From Clostridium pasteurianum (lineage in GTDB: Bacteria > Bacillota > Clostridia > Clostridiales > Clostridiaceae), in the NCBI RefSeq assembly GCF_001705235.1, contig NZ_MCGV01000001.1:3662181-3726180 (forward strand): a DNA stretch of 64,000 nt, read 5' to 3'. The position numbers and the translations under genes are program-made. Positions 28,301-35,990 of this stretch are shown here, piece after piece. Below the pieces are notes generated by a model. It was not told where the DNA came from and searched no databases. It was given only the letters and a program-made list of their open reading frames with translations. Positions within the stretch are counted from its first letter, which is position 1, and each line of letters starts with the position of its first letter.

Positions 28301-28436
28301 GGCTGTCATTACTTAAAAATTGCTGTCCTTTAGCTCTAAGTACTTTGTTTAAATCTGGTGAATAAATTATTGATAATGCTAGTGAAATCATCCATACTGC
28401 TAATACAATCCACCTCATTTTTAATATTTTTCGCAT
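25317..28436 (-). CDS. MMPL/RND-type exporter
   Basis: Membrane protein of 1039 aa with two MMPL domains, each of about six transmembrane helices. The first has FGIGTDYNILLFNRFKEEM and the second VALGVDYSIFLMTKFKEY, the paired G-x-D-Y motifs of proton-coupled transport. Between them, about residues 430-760, is a long extracellular region with many GLNQINTGL-type heptads, as in YdfJ and YhgE/Pip-like proteins. It probably exports lipids, drugs or toxic amphiphiles using the proton gradient. AGGGAGG lies 7 bp before the ATG. The upstream gap holds three TetR-type operators and the TetR gene lies upstream on the same strand, so expression is probably repressed until a ligand appears. Confidence 0.88.
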   Translation of the reverse strand: MRKILKMRWIVLAVWMISLALSIIYSPDLNKVLRAKGQQFLSNDSQSVKADNMVKKMDKTGGNTDIIVFNSNSKLSSSNMDNIESGINKIKSNKSSLGISNLIDPFNTPSVKSKLISKDKKTLMVTFKLNKKGREVKDIKDEINAKLKNVKTTHYLTGTDFISDDYMRTISAGVDKSALLTIIFILIVLIILFRSVITPLISLSAVGISYLISYAIVGQLVYRFDYPISSLTQIVLVLILFGIGTDYNILLFNRFKEEMSHSSSIDEAIVTTYKTAGKTIAFSILTVFVAFLSLTLAKFGLYRSANCVAIAVVILLLEILTLTPITMKFLGTKLFWPSKKITSHGENKLWAKGSAFSVKKPILVSSIIILILIPIICFNTEKFSFDTVNELPGSVESVKGFNLITKNFGKGEALTTTIVLENDKPMDNNASLAAIDNLTKKLKGIKNVKSVSSITEPLADPIDSLYIGNQSETAADGISKSKNGVDTINNGLGQINTSLNSVNLKDLSKTDALVAGTGQVQNGLNAVTDGLNQINTGIQSGADGAAKINSGLAEAKNGMAQITTYTKELSDGLGQIQGGYQKLGGAYDSISSSVSNLQSATKTMNDYILALSKQYNFSNDPRFSGAELYYNNINNGFTGLNAGLSTFKGNYDTLTSKLGEATTNLNQINASENKLVDGLTQLESASSALSNGLKQGAAGQTTVIQNMAKLNSGLGQVKAGQIELNSKLNTLSSSVPKLKDALNEGSNGLSAVSNGLTQVNGYMYQLSGSKDFFAPQETFSNASMKQAFDMYMSKDKKTTKLTVVLYCDPYSEKAMNTANEINNTIPGALKGTVLKNAKFGTSGTSASDYDLNKTASGDLNTMRLIVLASVFVILLLVIRSPLISFYISVSLMAAYYISSFVLNFIVSNIFKLDGVSWNVPFFSFMMIVALGVDYSIFLMTKFKEYKGIDAKEAIVESSKHIGTVIMSAALILGGTFVTMVPAGVKLLTQLAIAVVAGLIALSILLLPMFLPALIALPSSIKNLVSNNKKDTSDKETISA

Positions 28437-28472
28437 AGTTTTTCCTCCCTATTGTAATGGTTTATTATTTCT

Positions 28473-28488
28473 ATGAACAAAAGTTCAT
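28473..28488. promoter_or_regulatory. TetR operator 1 (near MMPL start)
   Basis: ATGAACAAAAGTTCAT, an inverted repeat ATGAAC-N4-GTTCAT with one changed inner base. It lies 37 bp upstream of the exporter start codon. It is one of four copies around this regulator. Confidence 0.8.
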
Positions 28489-28523
28489 TATTGAGCTTAA
28501 ATAAAAAGCAGTTAAAACTGCCA

Positions 28524-28539
28524 GTGAACTAATGTTCAT
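28524..28539. promoter_or_regulatory. TetR operator 2
   Basis: GTGAACTAATGTTCAT, the same GTGAAC-N4-GTTCAT dyad, centred 51 bp from operator 1 in the exporter promoter region. Confidence 0.8.
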
Positions 28540-28566
28540 TATTCAAGCAAAAAATAATTATTGGTT

Positions 28567-28582
28567 GTGAACAATTGTTCAT
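28567..28582. promoter_or_regulatory. TetR operator 3
   Basis: GTGAACAATTGTTCAT, the most perfect dyad of the set, centred 43 bp from operator 2 and between the TetR gene end and the exporter. Confidence 0.85.
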
Positions 28583-28639
28583 TATTATAGTAAAAGTATA
28601 TATTATATTTTTATTGATACATATAATATATATTTTATA

Positions 28640-29245
28640 TTAAATTTTAGGATCAAATATTCTAGTCATATCTGTAATATAAAAATACAAAAGTCTATTA
28701 ATAAGGATTTTGACTTTATCTCCATCATAATCCTGGTTAAGTATAAATGAAATACCTTCAACTAAATCATGGGATACTGTATAAACTATAATTTTTGTAT
28801 TATCATCTATTTTTTCTGCATTGGGATATTTAATAAGTATATCGTTAACTAAAGCAACTAATTCTTTTTTGAAATTTTCAAATTTTGAGCCTTTACTTTT
28901 ATTGAAAATAATGAGAAGTTCATTATTTGATTCTTTTACAAATGACGCTATACTGTTTAATATATCTATTATGTATTTTGTAATTTCATGGCAATTTTTA
29001 CTAGTGAAATTATTTACCTGCACTTGTATTTTAACAACATATAGTAGCAGTTTATTATATACAGGTTCTATTAATGTATTAAAAAGATCTTCTTTGCTTT
29101 TGAAATATCTGTATGTACTACCTAGGGCTATTCCTGATTTTGCTGCAATAGTTCTCATTGATGTATCTAAATATCCATTATTTTTAAATTCTATCAAGGC
29201 TGATGAAAGTATTTTTTTTCGTACTTCATCTTTTAAATATTGCAT
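28640..29245 (-). CDS. TetR-family repressor of the MMPL exporter
   Basis: Protein of 201 aa. The N-terminal helix-turn-helix is ILSSALIEFKNNGYLDTSMR followed by IAAKSGIALGSTYRYFKSKE; the rest is an all-helical ligand and dimer domain. I place the start at ATG 29245, 7 bp after GGAGG; an in-frame ATG at 29263 precedes that site. Four GTGAAC-N4-GTTCAT operators lie around the gene, one overlapping its own ribosome binding site, so it very likely represses itself and the exporter gene that follows on the same strand. Confidence 0.88.
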   Translation of the reverse strand: MQYLKDEVRKKILSSALIEFKNNGYLDTSMRTIAAKSGIALGSTYRYFKSKEDLFNTLIEPVYNKLLLYVVKIQVQVNNFTSKNCHEITKYIIDILNSIASFVKESNNELLIIFNKSKGSKFENFKKELVALVNDILIKYPNAEKIDDNTKIIVYTVSHDLVEGISFILNQDYDGDKVKILINRLLYFYITDMTRIFDPKI

Positions 29246-29247
29246 CT

Positions 29248-29263
29248 GTGAACCTCCGTTCAT
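29248..29263. promoter_or_regulatory. TetR operator 4, over the TetR ribosome binding site
   Basis: GTGAACCTCCGTTCAT. The dyad encloses the complement of GGAGG, the ribosome binding site of the TetR gene, and ends 3 bp before its start codon. Binding here would block transcription through the leader and give autoregulation. Confidence 0.75.
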
Positions 29264-29479
29264 TATTTACTTGATTATATATCACTTTAATGTAATTGTA
29301 AATAAATATTTCGAAAAAAAATAAAATAAATTATATGGTATTATTTTAACTTTAATAGGAGAACTTTTAATCATGGGAATTAGAATGTCACCTTGTGATA
29401 AAATATAATTAAATAGAAAATTACAAGTTCTTAATTGGACTATGTGAAAACAGAGGATAGCGGGAGAATATACAGGAAA

Positions 29480-30082
29480 ATGAAAAAAATATTTGCATCT
29501 TTAATTAATAACATTACATTTACAGGAAATATAAAAATAGATAGTCAGAAGCTTCTTAAAAATTACCATCAATTTGTAACAGCGGAGCACAGTCTTAGAG
29601 TGGCAAAAGAAGCTAAAGTTTTAGCTGAAAGATATGGAATCAATAATGAAAAAGCAGAAATAGCAGGGCTTTTGCATGATATAAGTGGTATTTATCCTAG
29701 TGATGAAAGACTTAAAATAGCAGAGGAATTGGGGCTGAATATTTTTGAAGAAGAAAGAGTTCTGCCACTAATTTTACATCAAAGAATATCAGCTATAATG
29801 GCAGAGGAACTATTTCATGTACATGATAAAGAAATCTTAAGCGCTATAGCCTGCCACACAACATTAAAGGCTAAGGCATCAAAAATGGATATGGTTTTAT
29901 TTGTTGCAGATAAAATTCAGTGGGACAAAGAAGGCGTGCCGCCGTATCTTGATGAACTTGAAAAATCACTGTCTGTATCCTTAAAGAATGGAACTTTTAG
30001 TTATATAAAATACCAATTAAAACATGCAAAGATTATTCATCCATGGCTTAGGGAAGCTTACAAAGATTTACTTAATAATTAG
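29480..30082 (+). CDS. HD-domain hydrolase, YqeK-like
   Basis: Protein of about 200 aa. The HD metal site appears as EHSLRVAKEAKVLAERY, then AGLLHDISGIYPSDE (the HD pair), HQRISAIMAEELF, IACHTTLKA and VLFVADKIQWDKEGV. This order matches YqeK, a symmetrical diadenosine-tetraphosphate hydrolase, in Firmicutes. It may clear the alarmone Ap4A. The start at 29480 follows AGGA closely; a TTG at 29435 would add 15 residues. Usually yqeK follows nadD; here it stands alone, so it is probably a paralogue. Confidence 0.75.
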   Translation: MKKIFASLINNITFTGNIKIDSQKLLKNYHQFVTAEHSLRVAKEAKVLAERYGINNEKAEIAGLLHDISGIYPSDERLKIAEELGLNIFEEERVLPLILHQRISAIMAEELFHVHDKEILSAIACHTTLKAKASKMDMVLFVADKIQWDKEGVPPYLDELEKSLSVSLKNGTFSYIKYQLKHAKIIHPWLREAYKDLLNN

Positions 30083-30122
30083 AGTAAATTATATATTTAT
30101 GTTATAATAAAAAAGTTGGAAT

Positions 30123-30150
30123 AAAGACTAAATAAAAGGTCTTTGTTCTT
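30123..30150 (+). terminator. Weak terminator after the HD hydrolase
   Basis: AAAGAC (30123-30128) and GTCTTT (30139-30144) form a short stem followed by GTTCTTTTTTT. The stem is only 6 bp. Confidence 0.45.
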
Positions 30151-30217
30151 TTTTTGGGGGATTTTTAAAGAAGATTTGATATAACAACGTATGAAAAAAT
30201 TTTATAGGAGGTATAAA

Positions 30218-31123
30218 ATGAATACTAATGTAATAAACCAAGTAACCATGCTGACACTTATGATGATAGTAGGTATTATTTTAAGAAAAGCAAAAATAAT
30301 TACGGATGAAGTAAATAAGGCACTTTCTACTATTCTAATAAATGTCACAATGCCATGCATGATTTTATATTCTTTTAATTTTAAGTTTTCAATGAGTATG
30401 TTAAAAAATGCAATCATGATACTTTTTTATTCTATTGCAATACATGTTTTTTTAATAGTTTTAAGCAAGTTATTATATTTTAAATCTGAAGATTCTAAGA
30501 AAAAGGTATTTGAATTTGCCACAATATTTTCAAACTGCGGCTTTGTAGGTTATCCAGTAGTTCAAGGCATATTTGGAAATGTAGGCGTATTTTATACATC
30601 AATATTTACAATTCCTTTTAATGTGTTCATGTGGTCATATGGAATTATGATTTTTACAGGAGAAAAGGATTTAAAAAAAGTATGGAAGAATGTTGTTAAT
30701 ATACCTTTAATAAGTATCTTTTTAGGTGTGTTGATGTTTATTTTTTCTGTTCCGCTTCCTAAGGTTTTGACGCAAACTCTGTCAAGCATAGGAAACATGA
30801 CAACTCCGATTTCTATGTTTATAATAGGAGCTATGCTTGCGGATGTGGAGTTAAAGGAAGTATTTAAGGGACTTGATGTTTACTATATGAATTTTATAAA
30901 ACTTATAGGAGCCCCACTGTTAGTTTATCTTATACTTAAGCTTTTAGGTACTAATAATATAGTCCTATGTATATGTGTAATTTTAGTGGCAATGCCAACT
31001 GGAAGTTTAGTGGGAGTTTTTGCGGAAAGGTACAATGGAAATAAGGCAGTTGCTTCAAAGTGTGTGTTCTTAACCACGGTTCTATCTATGATTACTATAC
31101 CGGCTATTATGGCAATAATGTAA
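30218..31123 (+). CDS. AEC-family transporter (auxin efflux carrier-like)
   Basis: Membrane protein of 301 aa with about ten transmembrane helices in two inverted halves. The pattern of the N-terminal half (ALSTILINVTMPCMILYSFN) and ATIFSNCGFVGYPVVQGIFG is typical of bacterial AEC permeases such as malate or auxin-like carriers; the second half repeats it with TTPISMFIIGAMLADVELK. It probably moves an organic acid. ATG 30218 lies 7 bp after AGGAGG; an ATG 27 bp upstream lacks a site. A long bidirectional terminator follows. Confidence 0.85.
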   Translation: MNTNVINQVTMLTLMMIVGIILRKAKIITDEVNKALSTILINVTMPCMILYSFNFKFSMSMLKNAIMILFYSIAIHVFLIVLSKLLYFKSEDSKKKVFEFATIFSNCGFVGYPVVQGIFGNVGVFYTSIFTIPFNVFMWSYGIMIFTGEKDLKKVWKNVVNIPLISIFLGVLMFIFSVPLPKVLTQTLSSIGNMTTPISMFIIGAMLADVELKEVFKGLDVYYMNFIKLIGAPLLVYLILKLLGTNNIVLCICVILVAMPTGSLVGVFAERYNGNKAVASKCVFLTTVLSMITIPAIMAIM

Positions 31124-31205
31124 TAATTTTATTATATTGAGAGTTCAAGAATGCTTTAATTTGTACAATTATTATGAATATTTAATTAGAATTTCTAAGA
31201 TTAAA

Positions 31206-31250
31206 AAAATGTGGACATTGCAATAAGTACTAATGCAATGTCCACATTTT
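31206..31250. terminator. Strong bidirectional terminator
   Basis: AAAATGTGGACATTGCA (31206-31222) and TGCAATGTCCACATTTT (31234-31250) form a perfect 17-bp stem with an 11-nt loop and A/T tails on both sides. It separates the convergent AEC and EamA genes. Confidence 0.92.
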
Positions 31251-31254
31251 TAAG

Positions 31255-31593
31255 TTATGAAAGTCCAACCAAAACAGCACCGATAAGTATAAGAACTAGT
31301 CCTATAATTTTGAATTTCGTTATTTTTTCATGTAGGGTAATTCTAGAAATAATCATGGACCATATATATGTAATTGAAGATAGCGGCATAACAACTGATA
31401 AGGGCATATACTTTAATGCATATATATTTATAACAGCTGAGCTTACATATAAGAAACCGCCAATATATAAAAATTTATTCTTTAAAATTGACAGCATTGT
31501 ATTTCCTGAAGTTGATTTTTTAAAGCAGAAACCTCCAAAAGAACCAAGCAGTGTCATTGAAAGTATTACTGGTATCAAAACTAAATTATTCAT
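31255..31593 (-). CDS. Half-size EamA/SMR-like transporter subunit (second of pair)
   Basis: Protein of 112 aa with four predicted transmembrane helices, equal to one EamA (DMT superfamily) unit. The region YALKYMPLSVVMPLSSITYI and the ending GLVLILIGAVLVGL are typical. It lacks the conserved Glu of SMR drug pumps in helix 1. Its start codon shares one base with the stop of the preceding gene, so the two are made together and probably form a heterodimer like ArnE/ArnF. The substrate is unknown and may be a lipid-linked or small polar molecule. Confidence 0.8.
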   Translation of the reverse strand: MNNLVLIPVILSMTLLGSFGGFCFKKSTSGNTMLSILKNKFLYIGGFLYVSSAVINIYALKYMPLSVVMPLSSITYIWSMIISRITLHEKITKFKIIGLVLILIGAVLVGLS

Positions 31594-31940
31594 TATTCAT
31601 CACCTACACCTATAAATGCGACACCAACCATAATAAAGAGTATGCCTAGTACTTTTGGAAAGTTAATTATTTCATGTAAAAATAAATACGATATTATTAC
31701 CGTAAAGACATAACCCATGCTCATCATAGGGTGTATAACAGAAAAACTTCCATATTTAAACGCAATTATCATTCCAACAGCACCTAGTCCATAAAAACAA
31801 AAGCCAATCATAATGCAAGTTAAATTATGCATAGCTGATATTTTCCACATATATTGTCCAATGGTAGTGCATATAGAAGATAGTAATATAAGTGTTATAC
31901 CTTTTTGATTTTTTTTAAGCGAACTTATTATACTATTCAT
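31593..31940 (-). CDS. Half-size EamA/SMR-like transporter subunit (first of pair)
   Basis: Protein of 115 aa with four transmembrane helices: GITLILLSSICTTIGQYMWK, GFCFYGLGAVGMIIAFKYG, the core SFSVIHPMMSMGYVFTV and GILFIMVGVAFIG. It is one EamA unit and overlaps the second by one base. The two are similar in layout but not close in sequence, as expected for an obligate heterodimer of opposed topology. AGGTGACAACAAT precedes the ATG. Confidence 0.8.
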   Translation of the reverse strand: MNSIISSLKKNQKGITLILLSSICTTIGQYMWKISAMHNLTCIMIGFCFYGLGAVGMIIAFKYGSFSVIHPMMSMGYVFTVIISYLFLHEIINFPKVLGILFIMVGVAFIGVGDE

Positions 31941-32164
31941 ATTGTTGTCACCTTTTCATATTTAAACATTTTATAAATCACTATTCTATTTTATTTTATT
32001 TTAATAAATATATCAAGTTGGTTTTTAATAAAGAGATTAAAATAAAATATGAAGTTATTACACATTATTAGTGTACCAGATGATAAATGTATTTTATAGT
32101 ATTCACTAAATATTTAATACATTTTTAAAAATTGAAAATACTATTTGTGAAGGGAGGAGTTAAA

Positions 32165-32338
32165 ATGAAAAAGAAGGACGATAGACGTAAGGATAGTTTT
32201 ATGGAAGTTCCAATAGAACAACATTCTACTGCAGCCTGGGCAGATGTTCATAAGGAAAAGCCTGTATCTAATGTTACAATTCCAAGCAGGTTTGATACAA
32301 AAAATGCTAAAGAGTATGTAGATTCTAATGAAAAGTAA
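32165..32338 (+). CDS. Small DUF3787 (CDIF630_02480-type) spore surface protein
   Basis: Hydrophilic protein of 57 aa. The central PIEQHSTAAWADVHKEKPVS and the end KNAKEYVDSNEK are the hallmark of DUF3787, a family described from Clostridioides difficile as spore-surface proteins. There is no signal peptide, which fits a protein made in the mother cell. GGGAGG lies 6 bp before the ATG at 32165; an upstream TTG at 32132 is not needed. Confidence 0.8.
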   Translation: MKKKDDRRKDSFMEVPIEQHSTAAWADVHKEKPVSNVTIPSRFDTKNAKEYVDSNEK

Positions 32339-32365
32339 TACCAAATTAATGGGCTTGACATGATA

Positions 32366-32407
32366 AATAGGGGAATGCTTAAAATTATTTTTAAACATTC
32401 CCCTATT
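32366..32407. terminator. Bidirectional terminator
   Basis: AATAGGGGAATG and CATTCCCCTATT, with inner CTTA/TTAA pairing, form a stem around AAATTATTT. It lies between the small spore gene and the convergent end of the PFOR gene, 7 bp after the PFOR stop. Confidence 0.85.
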
Positions 32408-32413
32408 AAATTA

Positions 32414-35400
32414 CTATAATTCAGATAGTTTTTTATAAAGAGAATATCTGTTTTTTGCATCTTCCTCAGATTTCTTAAAGGCGTTTTCCACATTTTCAGG
32501 GAAAATAGTTTTAAGTGAAGAATAACGAAGTTCTCCATTTATAAAGTTGGTGTAAGGTTCTGTTGGTTCCTTTGAATCTAATATGAATGGGTTTTTACCT
32601 TCTTTTTTAAGCATAGGATTGTATCTATATAGATGCCAATATCCTGAGTCCACTGCTTTCTTCTCTTCTGCAATACTAGTTCCCATACCAGTTTTTATAC
32701 CATGGCTTATGCATGGTGCATAGGCTATTATTAAAGATGGTCCTTTGTATGCTTCAGCTTCAGTAATTGCCTTAATAGTTTGGTTCATATTTGATCCCAT
32801 GGCTATCTGCGATACATAAACATTTCCATAGGTCATTGCCATTAAGCCAAGATCTTTTTTTCTAGTTCTCTTGCCAGCTGATGCAAATTTAGCAACTGCT
32901 CCAGCTGGTGTAGATTTTGAGGATTGACCTCCTGTATTTGAATATATTTCCGTATCCATTACGAATATATTTACATCATCACCTAAGGAGAGCACTTGAT
33001 CTACACCACTGAAACCTATATCATATGCCCAGCCGTCTCCGCCAAGTAACCAGTGGGATTTCTTAACTAAATAATCTTTTTTATCATATATTTCTGCTAA
33101 AACTTTGTTATCTTTGAAATTTTCATTTTCTAATATTTTGAGAATTCTAATTGAAGCTTCTTTTGATTTATCGCCGTCATCAAAGCCTTCAAGCCATGAA
33201 GAAAAAGCATCCTTAAGCTGCATGTTTATATCTGACTTAAGAGCTTCCGTCATTAATTCAGCTAATCTTTCTCTCATTTGTTTTACAGCTAAGAACATTC
33301 CATAACCATATTCTGCATTGTCTTCAAATAGAGAATTTCCCCAAGAAGGACCTTTTCCAAAGTTATTTGTAGTATATGCAATTGCAGGTGCGCTGGCTCC
33401 CCAAATTGATGAACATCCAGTGGCATTTGCAATCATCATTCTGTCGCCATAAAGTTGAGTTAAAAGCTTTATATAAGGTGTTTCACCGCAGCCGGGGCAA
33501 GCACCATTGAATTCAAGAAGCGGTGTAGCAAATTGGCTTCCTTTTACTGTATTAAGACTCATTATGCCTTCTTTTGGTTTTACTTTTAGAGCGTATTCGA
33601 AGTTCTCTGATTGTTCTTCAATTTCTTCAGAGGCAGGTTTCATTATTAAGGCTTTGCCTGGGGCAGGGCATATATCCGCACAATTGCCACAGCCGGTACA
33701 ATCAAGGGGACTTATTTGAATTCTGTAGTGTAAGTTTTCAAAACCTTTTCCAGTAGGATTTTTTGTCATGAATTTTTCCGGTGCATTTTCCTTTTCGTTA
33801 TCATCAAGTAAACATGCTCTTATGACGCTGTGAGGGCAAACATACGAGCATTGATTACATTGAATACATTTGTCGATTTGCCATTCTGGAATTTTAACTG
33901 CAATACCACGTTTTTCATAGGCAGTTACACCTAGTGGAAACACACCATCTTCCATACCTTTAAATGTACTTACAGGAAGTTCATCACCTTCATGTCTTGC
34001 CATAGGCCTTTCAATTTTCTCTATGAAATCTGGAAGCTTCTTTAAAGGCTTATAATCTGATTGGGCATTTTTCCAGGCTTCAGGTACAGACACCTTGTGC
34101 GCCGCATTGACTCCTGCATCCACTGCCTTTTTATTGGCATCAACTATGGCAGCACCTTTCTTGCCGTAGGTGTACTCTATAGAATCCTTGAGGTATTGAA
34201 CCGCTTTGTCAACTGGTATTATGTTGGCTAGTTTAAAGAAAGTTGCCTGCATAATCATATTTATTCTTGAGCCAAGACCAACCTCCTGGGCTATTGAAAC
34301 GGCATCTATGGTATAAAATTGTATGTTATTGTCTGCTATATATTTTTTCATTGAATTAGGTAAATGTTCATCAAGCTCATTATCTTTAAATGGACAATTT
34401 AATACGAAAATTCCATTTTTCTTTAAGCCTTTAAGTACATTTATATTGTATATAAAAGATTTATTGTGGCAGGCAATGTAATCTGCTGTGTAAATAAGAT
34501 AAGGAGACTTAATTGGCTTATTTCCAAATCTCAAATGAGAAACAGTGCTTCCACCTGATTTTTTACTATCATAGGAGAAGTAAGCTTGACAGTACATGTT
34601 TGTGTTATCACCTATGATTTTTACAGCACTCTTATTTGCACCAACTGTACCATCAGAGCCTAAACCATAGAACTTACATCTTATAGTACCTTCTGGTGTA
34701 GTATCAACTATTTCACCTTCAGGAAGAGATAAGTTTGTAACGTCATCTACAATTCCAATAGTGAATCTGTTTTTAGGATTTTGAGATTTTAAGTTTTCAA
34801 AAACAGATAAAATTTGAGATGGTCTTGTGTCTTTAGAACCTAATCCATAACGTCCTCCAACTATAATAGGTTTGTTTGGACTATTGTAAAAGGCATTGAC
34901 AACATCAAGATAAAGAGGTTCTCCAGCAGAGCCAGGTTCCTTTGTTCTATCTAAGACTGCAATTTTTTTAATGGTTTTAGGAAGATACTTAAAGAAGTAA
35001 TCAATAGAAAATGGCCTATATAGGTGAACTTTTAGAACACCAACTTTTTCTCCTTTGCCTCTTAAGTAATCAACAGTTTCTTCTATAGTATCGCAAACAG
35101 AGCCCATGGCAATAATTATGCCTTCTGCGTTAGGATCTCCATAGTAATCAAAAGGATGATATATACGTCCTGTGATTTTTTCTATTTTTCTCATGTAGTT
35201 TTCAACAATATCAGGAACGGCATTGTAGAAGTTGTTTGAGGCTTCTCTTCCTTGAAAATAAATATCTGGGTTTTGTGCTGTTCCTCGAACGGTAGGATGT
35301 TCTGGATTAAGAGCACGTTCTCTAAATATTTTAATTGATTCATAATCAACTAAAGGTGCAACATCATTATAATCTATCATTTCAATTTTTTGATATTCGT

Positions 35401-35932
35401 GCGATGTCCTAAAACCATCAAAGAAATGTACGAAGGGTACTCTTGCTTTAATAGCAGATAAATGGGCAATCATAGCTAAATCCATAACTTCTTGAACATT
35501 AGAAGATGCTAAAAGCGCAAAACCTGTTTGTCTTGTTGCCATAACATCTTGATGATCTCCAAAAATGGATAATGCATGGGTTGCCAGTGCACGAGCACTT
35601 ACATGAAATACTGCCGGGAGAAGTTCCCCGGCTATTTTATACATGTTAGGTATCATTAATAGTAAGCCTTGAGAAGCTGTGTATGTAGTTGTGAGCGCAC
35701 CGGCAATTAAAGAACCGTGAACTGCACCAGCTGCACCAGCTTCTGATTGCATTTCAACAATTTTAACAGGCTGACCGAATATGTTTTTTCTCACATGGGA
35801 TGACCAATTGTCAACTAGTTCAGCCATTGGAGTAGATGGAGTTATAGGATAGATGGCAGCTACATCTGTAAATGCATAAGAAGCATAGGCAGCAGCTTCA
35901 TTTCCGTCCATAGTTTTTAATTTTTTAGCCAT
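32414..35932 (-). CDS. nifJ: Pyruvate:ferredoxin (flavodoxin) oxidoreductase
   Basis: Single-chain homodimeric enzyme of 1172 aa that converts pyruvate and CoA to acetyl-CoA and CO2 while reducing ferredoxin, the central step of clostridial fermentation. In order: pyrimidine-binding and transketolase-like N-terminus (AAYASYAFTDVAAIYPITPS), domain with GRYGLGSKDTRPSQILSVF, gamma-like domain, a two-cluster ferredoxin domain (CIQCNQCSYVCPHS about 693, CTGCGNCADICPAPGK about 747), the proximal-cluster Cys in FNGACPGCGETP, and the thiamine diphosphate site GGDGWAYDIGF through YSNTGGQSSKST. Length and order match the family. AGGAGG lies 8 bp before the ATG. It follows the cooS-like gene by 58 bp on the same strand. 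Confidence 0.97.
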   Translation of the reverse strand: MAKKLKTMDGNEAAAYASYAFTDVAAIYPITPSTPMAELVDNWSSHVRKNIFGQPVKIVEMQSEAGAAGAVHGSLIAGALTTTYTASQGLLLMIPNMYKIAGELLPAVFHVSARALATHALSIFGDHQDVMATRQTGFALLASSNVQEVMDLAMIAHLSAIKARVPFVHFFDGFRTSHEYQKIEMIDYNDVAPLVDYESIKIFRERALNPEHPTVRGTAQNPDIYFQGREASNNFYNAVPDIVENYMRKIEKITGRIYHPFDYYGDPNAEGIIIAMGSVCDTIEETVDYLRGKGEKVGVLKVHLYRPFSIDYFFKYLPKTIKKIAVLDRTKEPGSAGEPLYLDVVNAFYNSPNKPIIVGGRYGLGSKDTRPSQILSVFENLKSQNPKNRFTIGIVDDVTNLSLPEGEIVDTTPEGTIRCKFYGLGSDGTVGANKSAVKIIGDNTNMYCQAYFSYDSKKSGGSTVSHLRFGNKPIKSPYLIYTADYIACHNKSFIYNINVLKGLKKNGIFVLNCPFKDNELDEHLPNSMKKYIADNNIQFYTIDAVSIAQEVGLGSRINMIMQATFFKLANIIPVDKAVQYLKDSIEYTYGKKGAAIVDANKKAVDAGVNAAHKVSVPEAWKNAQSDYKPLKKLPDFIEKIERPMARHEGDELPVSTFKGMEDGVFPLGVTAYEKRGIAVKIPEWQIDKCIQCNQCSYVCPHSVIRACLLDDNEKENAPEKFMTKNPTGKGFENLHYRIQISPLDCTGCGNCADICPAPGKALIMKPASEEIEEQSENFEYALKVKPKEGIMSLNTVKGSQFATPLLEFNGACPGCGETPYIKLLTQLYGDRMMIANATGCSSIWGASAPAIAYTTNNFGKGPSWGNSLFEDNAEYGYGMFLAVKQMRERLAELMTEALKSDINMQLKDAFSSWLEGFDDGDKSKEASIRILKILENENFKDNKVLAEIYDKKDYLVKKSHWLLGGDGWAYDIGFSGVDQVLSLGDDVNIFVMDTEIYSNTGGQSSKSTPAGAVAKFASAGKRTRKKDLGLMAMTYGNVYVSQIAMGSNMNQTIKAITEAEAYKGPSLIIAYAPCISHGIKTGMGTSIAEEKKAVDSGYWHLYRYNPMLKKEGKNPFILDSKEPTEPYTNFINGELRYSSLKTIFPENVENAFKKSEEDAKNRYSLYKKLSEL

Positions 35933-35990
35933 ATTTTATTCCTCCTATACTAAATTTAGTATTTATATGGTTAATGAATTGAATTAGTGT

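Noticed and set aside
29374-29409. Mini-ORF of 11 codons with an upstream AGGAG before the HD hydrolase
   Set aside because: Too short to support as a gene; it shows no attenuator structure or family match.
35933-35990. Rex operator before the PFOR gene
   Set aside because: I looked for TTGTTAA-N4-TTAACAA in the 58-bp gap and before the CooS gene and found no acceptable match.
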